Of a stretch of 64,000 bases of DNA, positions 60,457 to 64,000 are shown in pieces. The DNA is from Bryobacterales bacterium (GTDB taxonomy: Bacteria > Acidobacteriota > Terriglobia > Bryobacterales > UBA6623), in NCBI GenBank assembly GCA_022826925.1, contig JAJDTX010000104.1, positions 39,452 through 103,451 on the forward strand, in the 5' to 3' direction. Numbering within the stretch: the first letter of the stretch is position 1; each line of letters begins with the position of its first letter. The translations under genes were made by a program, and so were the position numbers. The notes beneath the pieces are model-generated. The model ran no database searches. It was not told the DNA's origin and worked only from the letters and a program-made list of their open reading frames with translations.

Positions 60457-62211
60457 GTGATTGCGTTGACGCGCCTGGCCGCACTGCTTTTGCTTCTCTG
60501 CGCGGCCGCGATGCCGCAGCAGTGGCCGCCCGAGCGTGAGGTTCCGGCCGGGCCGGCCGACACGCTTTACTACAACGGCAAGATCATCACCATGTGGGAA
60601 GAGCGCCCCGTGGTCGAATCCATGACCGTCGCCTCCGGGCGCGTCTTGGACGTCGGCACGACCCAGATCGTGGGTCGCAAGACCGGGCCTCGGACGCGCC
60701 AGGTGAACCTGCAGGGCAGAACGGTGCTGCCCGGATTGATCGACAGCCATGTCCACCCCATCAAGGCGGCCCTGGCTGAAGCAGACGGCGAGATTCCCGT
60801 CTTGCGGAGTTTCGAGGCCGTGCGTCGACACATCGAAGCGCAGCCCGCTGGCGAGGACTTGATCTTCGTCCCGAAGGTGTATTCCACCCGCCTTCGGGAG
60901 CGTCGCTATCCGGATCGCTGGGAGATTGACGAGTATGCCAGCGACCGTCCAGTCTTGCTCGACAACGGTTATGCCGCGGTGCTGAACTCGGCGGCCCTGG
61001 AACTGGCGGGCGTTTCGGCCGACACCCCCGATCCGGCCAACGGAAAGCTGGTGCGGAACGACGCCGGCGAACCCACCGGGCTGATCGTCGGAGCGCGGCA
61101 GCTCGTGGCGCCGCTGCTGGAGGCGCGCACCTATAGCCACGCCGAAATGGTCGGTGCCTTGGCCGCCATGCAGAGCGCGTACAGCATGGCCGGGCTGACG
61201 AGCGTCATTGATCGCAGCCAGACCGCTGCTGGGTTTCGCGCCTACCAGGACCTGTGGGAGCAGCGCAAGTTGCAAGTGCGGACATCGGTCACCCGCGTCG
61301 TCAACGCGGAACGGCCGGTCGAGCAGGTCCTGCGGGAGATCGAGGGGATCACAGCCGTCACCGGCCACGGCGACGAAATGTTCCGCGTGGGCTCGCTGAA
61401 GGTCGTGCTGGACGGCGGCATCTTGCTCGGTACGGCTTTCATGCGGGCGCCCTACGGCCAGAACACGCAGGTCTATGGATTCGAGGATCCCGAGTACCGC
61501 GGCGAGTTGCGCATCCGTCCCCGCGATCTCGAGCGGATCGTGACATTGGCTGCTCGTCTCGGCTGGCAAATGACCGCCCACACGACCGGCGGCGGATCGA
61601 CCGACGCTCTGCTGGATGCGTATGAAGCGGTCAATCGCGAGGTACCGATTACGGACCGTCGATTCACCCTCACTCACGCCAACTTTCTCAGCGGGGACGC
61701 GATTCGCCGCGCCGCCGCGCTGGGCGTCGTGGCCGACATGCAGCCGGCGTGGTACCACTTCGACGGGCCGGCCCTGGCCGGAGTGCTCGGGCCGGATCGC
61801 ATGGCCACCTTGCAGCCGTATCGCTCGATCATTGACGCGGGCGTCGTCGTTGCCGGGGGGTCGGATCACATGATCAAGTTCGACGCCCGGGAATCCGTCA
61901 ATCCGTTCGATCCGTTCCTTGGCATGTGGATTGCCGTCACGCGCATGACCGCTGACGATTCGGTGCACAACCCCGAGCAGCGCATCACCCGCCAAGAGGC
62001 GTTGCGGATGTGGACACTCAATGCGGCCTATCTGACGTTCGAGGAAGATGTCAAGGGATCGCTGGAGCCGGGCAAGTACGCCGACTTCGTCATCGTCGAC
62101 CGCGACATCCTGACCTGCGCCGTGGACGAGCTGCGCGACGCGCGAGTCTTGGGAACGGTGTTGGGCGGTCGCGACGTGTACTCGACCGCGCTACGGACCT
62201 TGCCCGAGTAG
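60457..62211 (+). CDS. YtcJ-like amidohydrolase
   Basis: A 584-residue amidohydrolase family 3 enzyme with a short hydrophobic N-terminus that may be an export signal (LAALLLLLCAAA). Metal ligands are kept: His97 and His99 (DSHVHP), a His in GWQMTAHTTGGG, a His in TLTHANF, and Asp in GGSDHMIKFDARES. Members cut N-acyl or formamide bonds. The GTG at 60457 is supported by GGAGG about 6 nt upstream. It is convergent with thiC, stops 3 bp apart. Confidence 0.87.
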   Translation: MIALTRLAALLLLLCAAAMPQQWPPEREVPAGPADTLYYNGKIITMWEERPVVESMTVASGRVLDVGTTQIVGRKTGPRTRQVNLQGRTVLPGLIDSHVHPIKAALAEADGEIPVLRSFEAVRRHIEAQPAGEDLIFVPKVYSTRLRERRYPDRWEIDEYASDRPVLLDNGYAAVLNSAALELAGVSADTPDPANGKLVRNDAGEPTGLIVGARQLVAPLLEARTYSHAEMVGALAAMQSAYSMAGLTSVIDRSQTAAGFRAYQDLWEQRKLQVRTSVTRVVNAERPVEQVLREIEGITAVTGHGDEMFRVGSLKVVLDGGILLGTAFMRAPYGQNTQVYGFEDPEYRGELRIRPRDLERIVTLAARLGWQMTAHTTGGGSTDALLDAYEAVNREVPITDRRFTLTHANFLSGDAIRRAAALGVVADMQPAWYHFDGPALAGVLGPDRMATLQPYRSIIDAGVVVAGGSDHMIKFDARESVNPFDPFLGMWIAVTRMTADDSVHNPEQRITRQEALRMWTLNAAYLTFEEDVKGSLEPGKYADFVIVDRDILTCAVDELRDARVLGTVLGGRDVYSTALRTLPE

Positions 62212-62214
62212 ACG

Positions 62215-64000
<1,786 letters not shown>

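Overview
This is a GC-rich bacterial chromosome segment of 64 kb, densely coding on both strands, with no rRNA, tRNA, CRISPR array, phage or intact transposase that I can see. The gene content points to a free-living heterotroph of the Acidobacteriota (Bryobacterales or Vicinamibacteria type), although Planctomycetota or a related group cannot be excluded. The clues are a DUF1501-type protein next to a giant cytochrome/golvesin-like protein, CRTAC1/UnbV and TPR proteins, Tat-exported Gfo/Idh/MocA and xylose-isomerase-like proteins, DUF3604, a DUF5715 protein, a one-Cys-motif cytochrome/beta-propeller protein, and three sodium:solute symporters beside sugar-acid enzymes. This placement is inference from gene families; no marker gene gives the taxon.

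Layout. 1-9.1 kb: exported proteins, namely a possible lipoprotein at the edge, a DUF1501-like protein, the giant cytochrome/golvesin protein, a sugar isomerase-like protein, and a coupled UnbV/TPR pair. 9.2-15.6 kb: thrS, a flavin reductase with a CbiX-type chelatase, a divergent SGLT-like symporter and a TPR lipoprotein. 15.6-26 kb: a DUF3604 exported PHP-like protein, an RND efflux pump, a Gfo/Idh oxidoreductase, an amidohydrolase that has lost metal ligands, and an enolase-superfamily dehydratase. 26-28.5 kb: an aromatic amino acid operon (trpA, chorismate mutase, tyrA) facing rsfS. 28.6-32.4 kb: a coiled-coil/M15-like protein, a small inverted-repeat element in front of an orphan nuoA, a phosphofructokinase with pyrophosphate-type residues, and a methyltransferase.

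32.5-37.6 kb: phytanoyl-CoA dioxygenase plus symporter, then thrB overlapped by a U32-like protein and an RraA-like aldolase that seems to start at CTG. 37.6-47.6 kb: an exported HExxH/TPR protein, a TPM - nucleotidyltransferase - LemA set, DUF5715 and SprT-like proteins, a second Gfo/Idh protein, an RRM protein, and a membrane protein fused to a GH113-like glycosidase. 47.6-64 kb: sugar isomerase-like protein, third symporter, DUF1697, second enolase-superfamily protein, sulfatase, AAA/DUF4143 ATPase, VIT-family transporter, cytochrome/beta-propeller protein, DUF1499, alpha/beta hydrolase, YtcJ-type amidohydrolase and thiC.

Taken together the accessory genes read as machinery for taking up and breaking down sugars, sugar acids and sulfated or methylated organic matter, interleaved with housekeeping biosynthesis. 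The most striking sequence-level pattern is that at least eleven genes have a TAnnnT -10-like box only 6-11 nt before the start codon, so many transcripts may be leaderless. The best candidates for something undescribed are the 182-bp inverted-repeat element that sits 16 bp before nuoA, the membrane-GH113 fusion, the amidohydrolase pseudoenzyme, and the thrB/U32/RraA operon.
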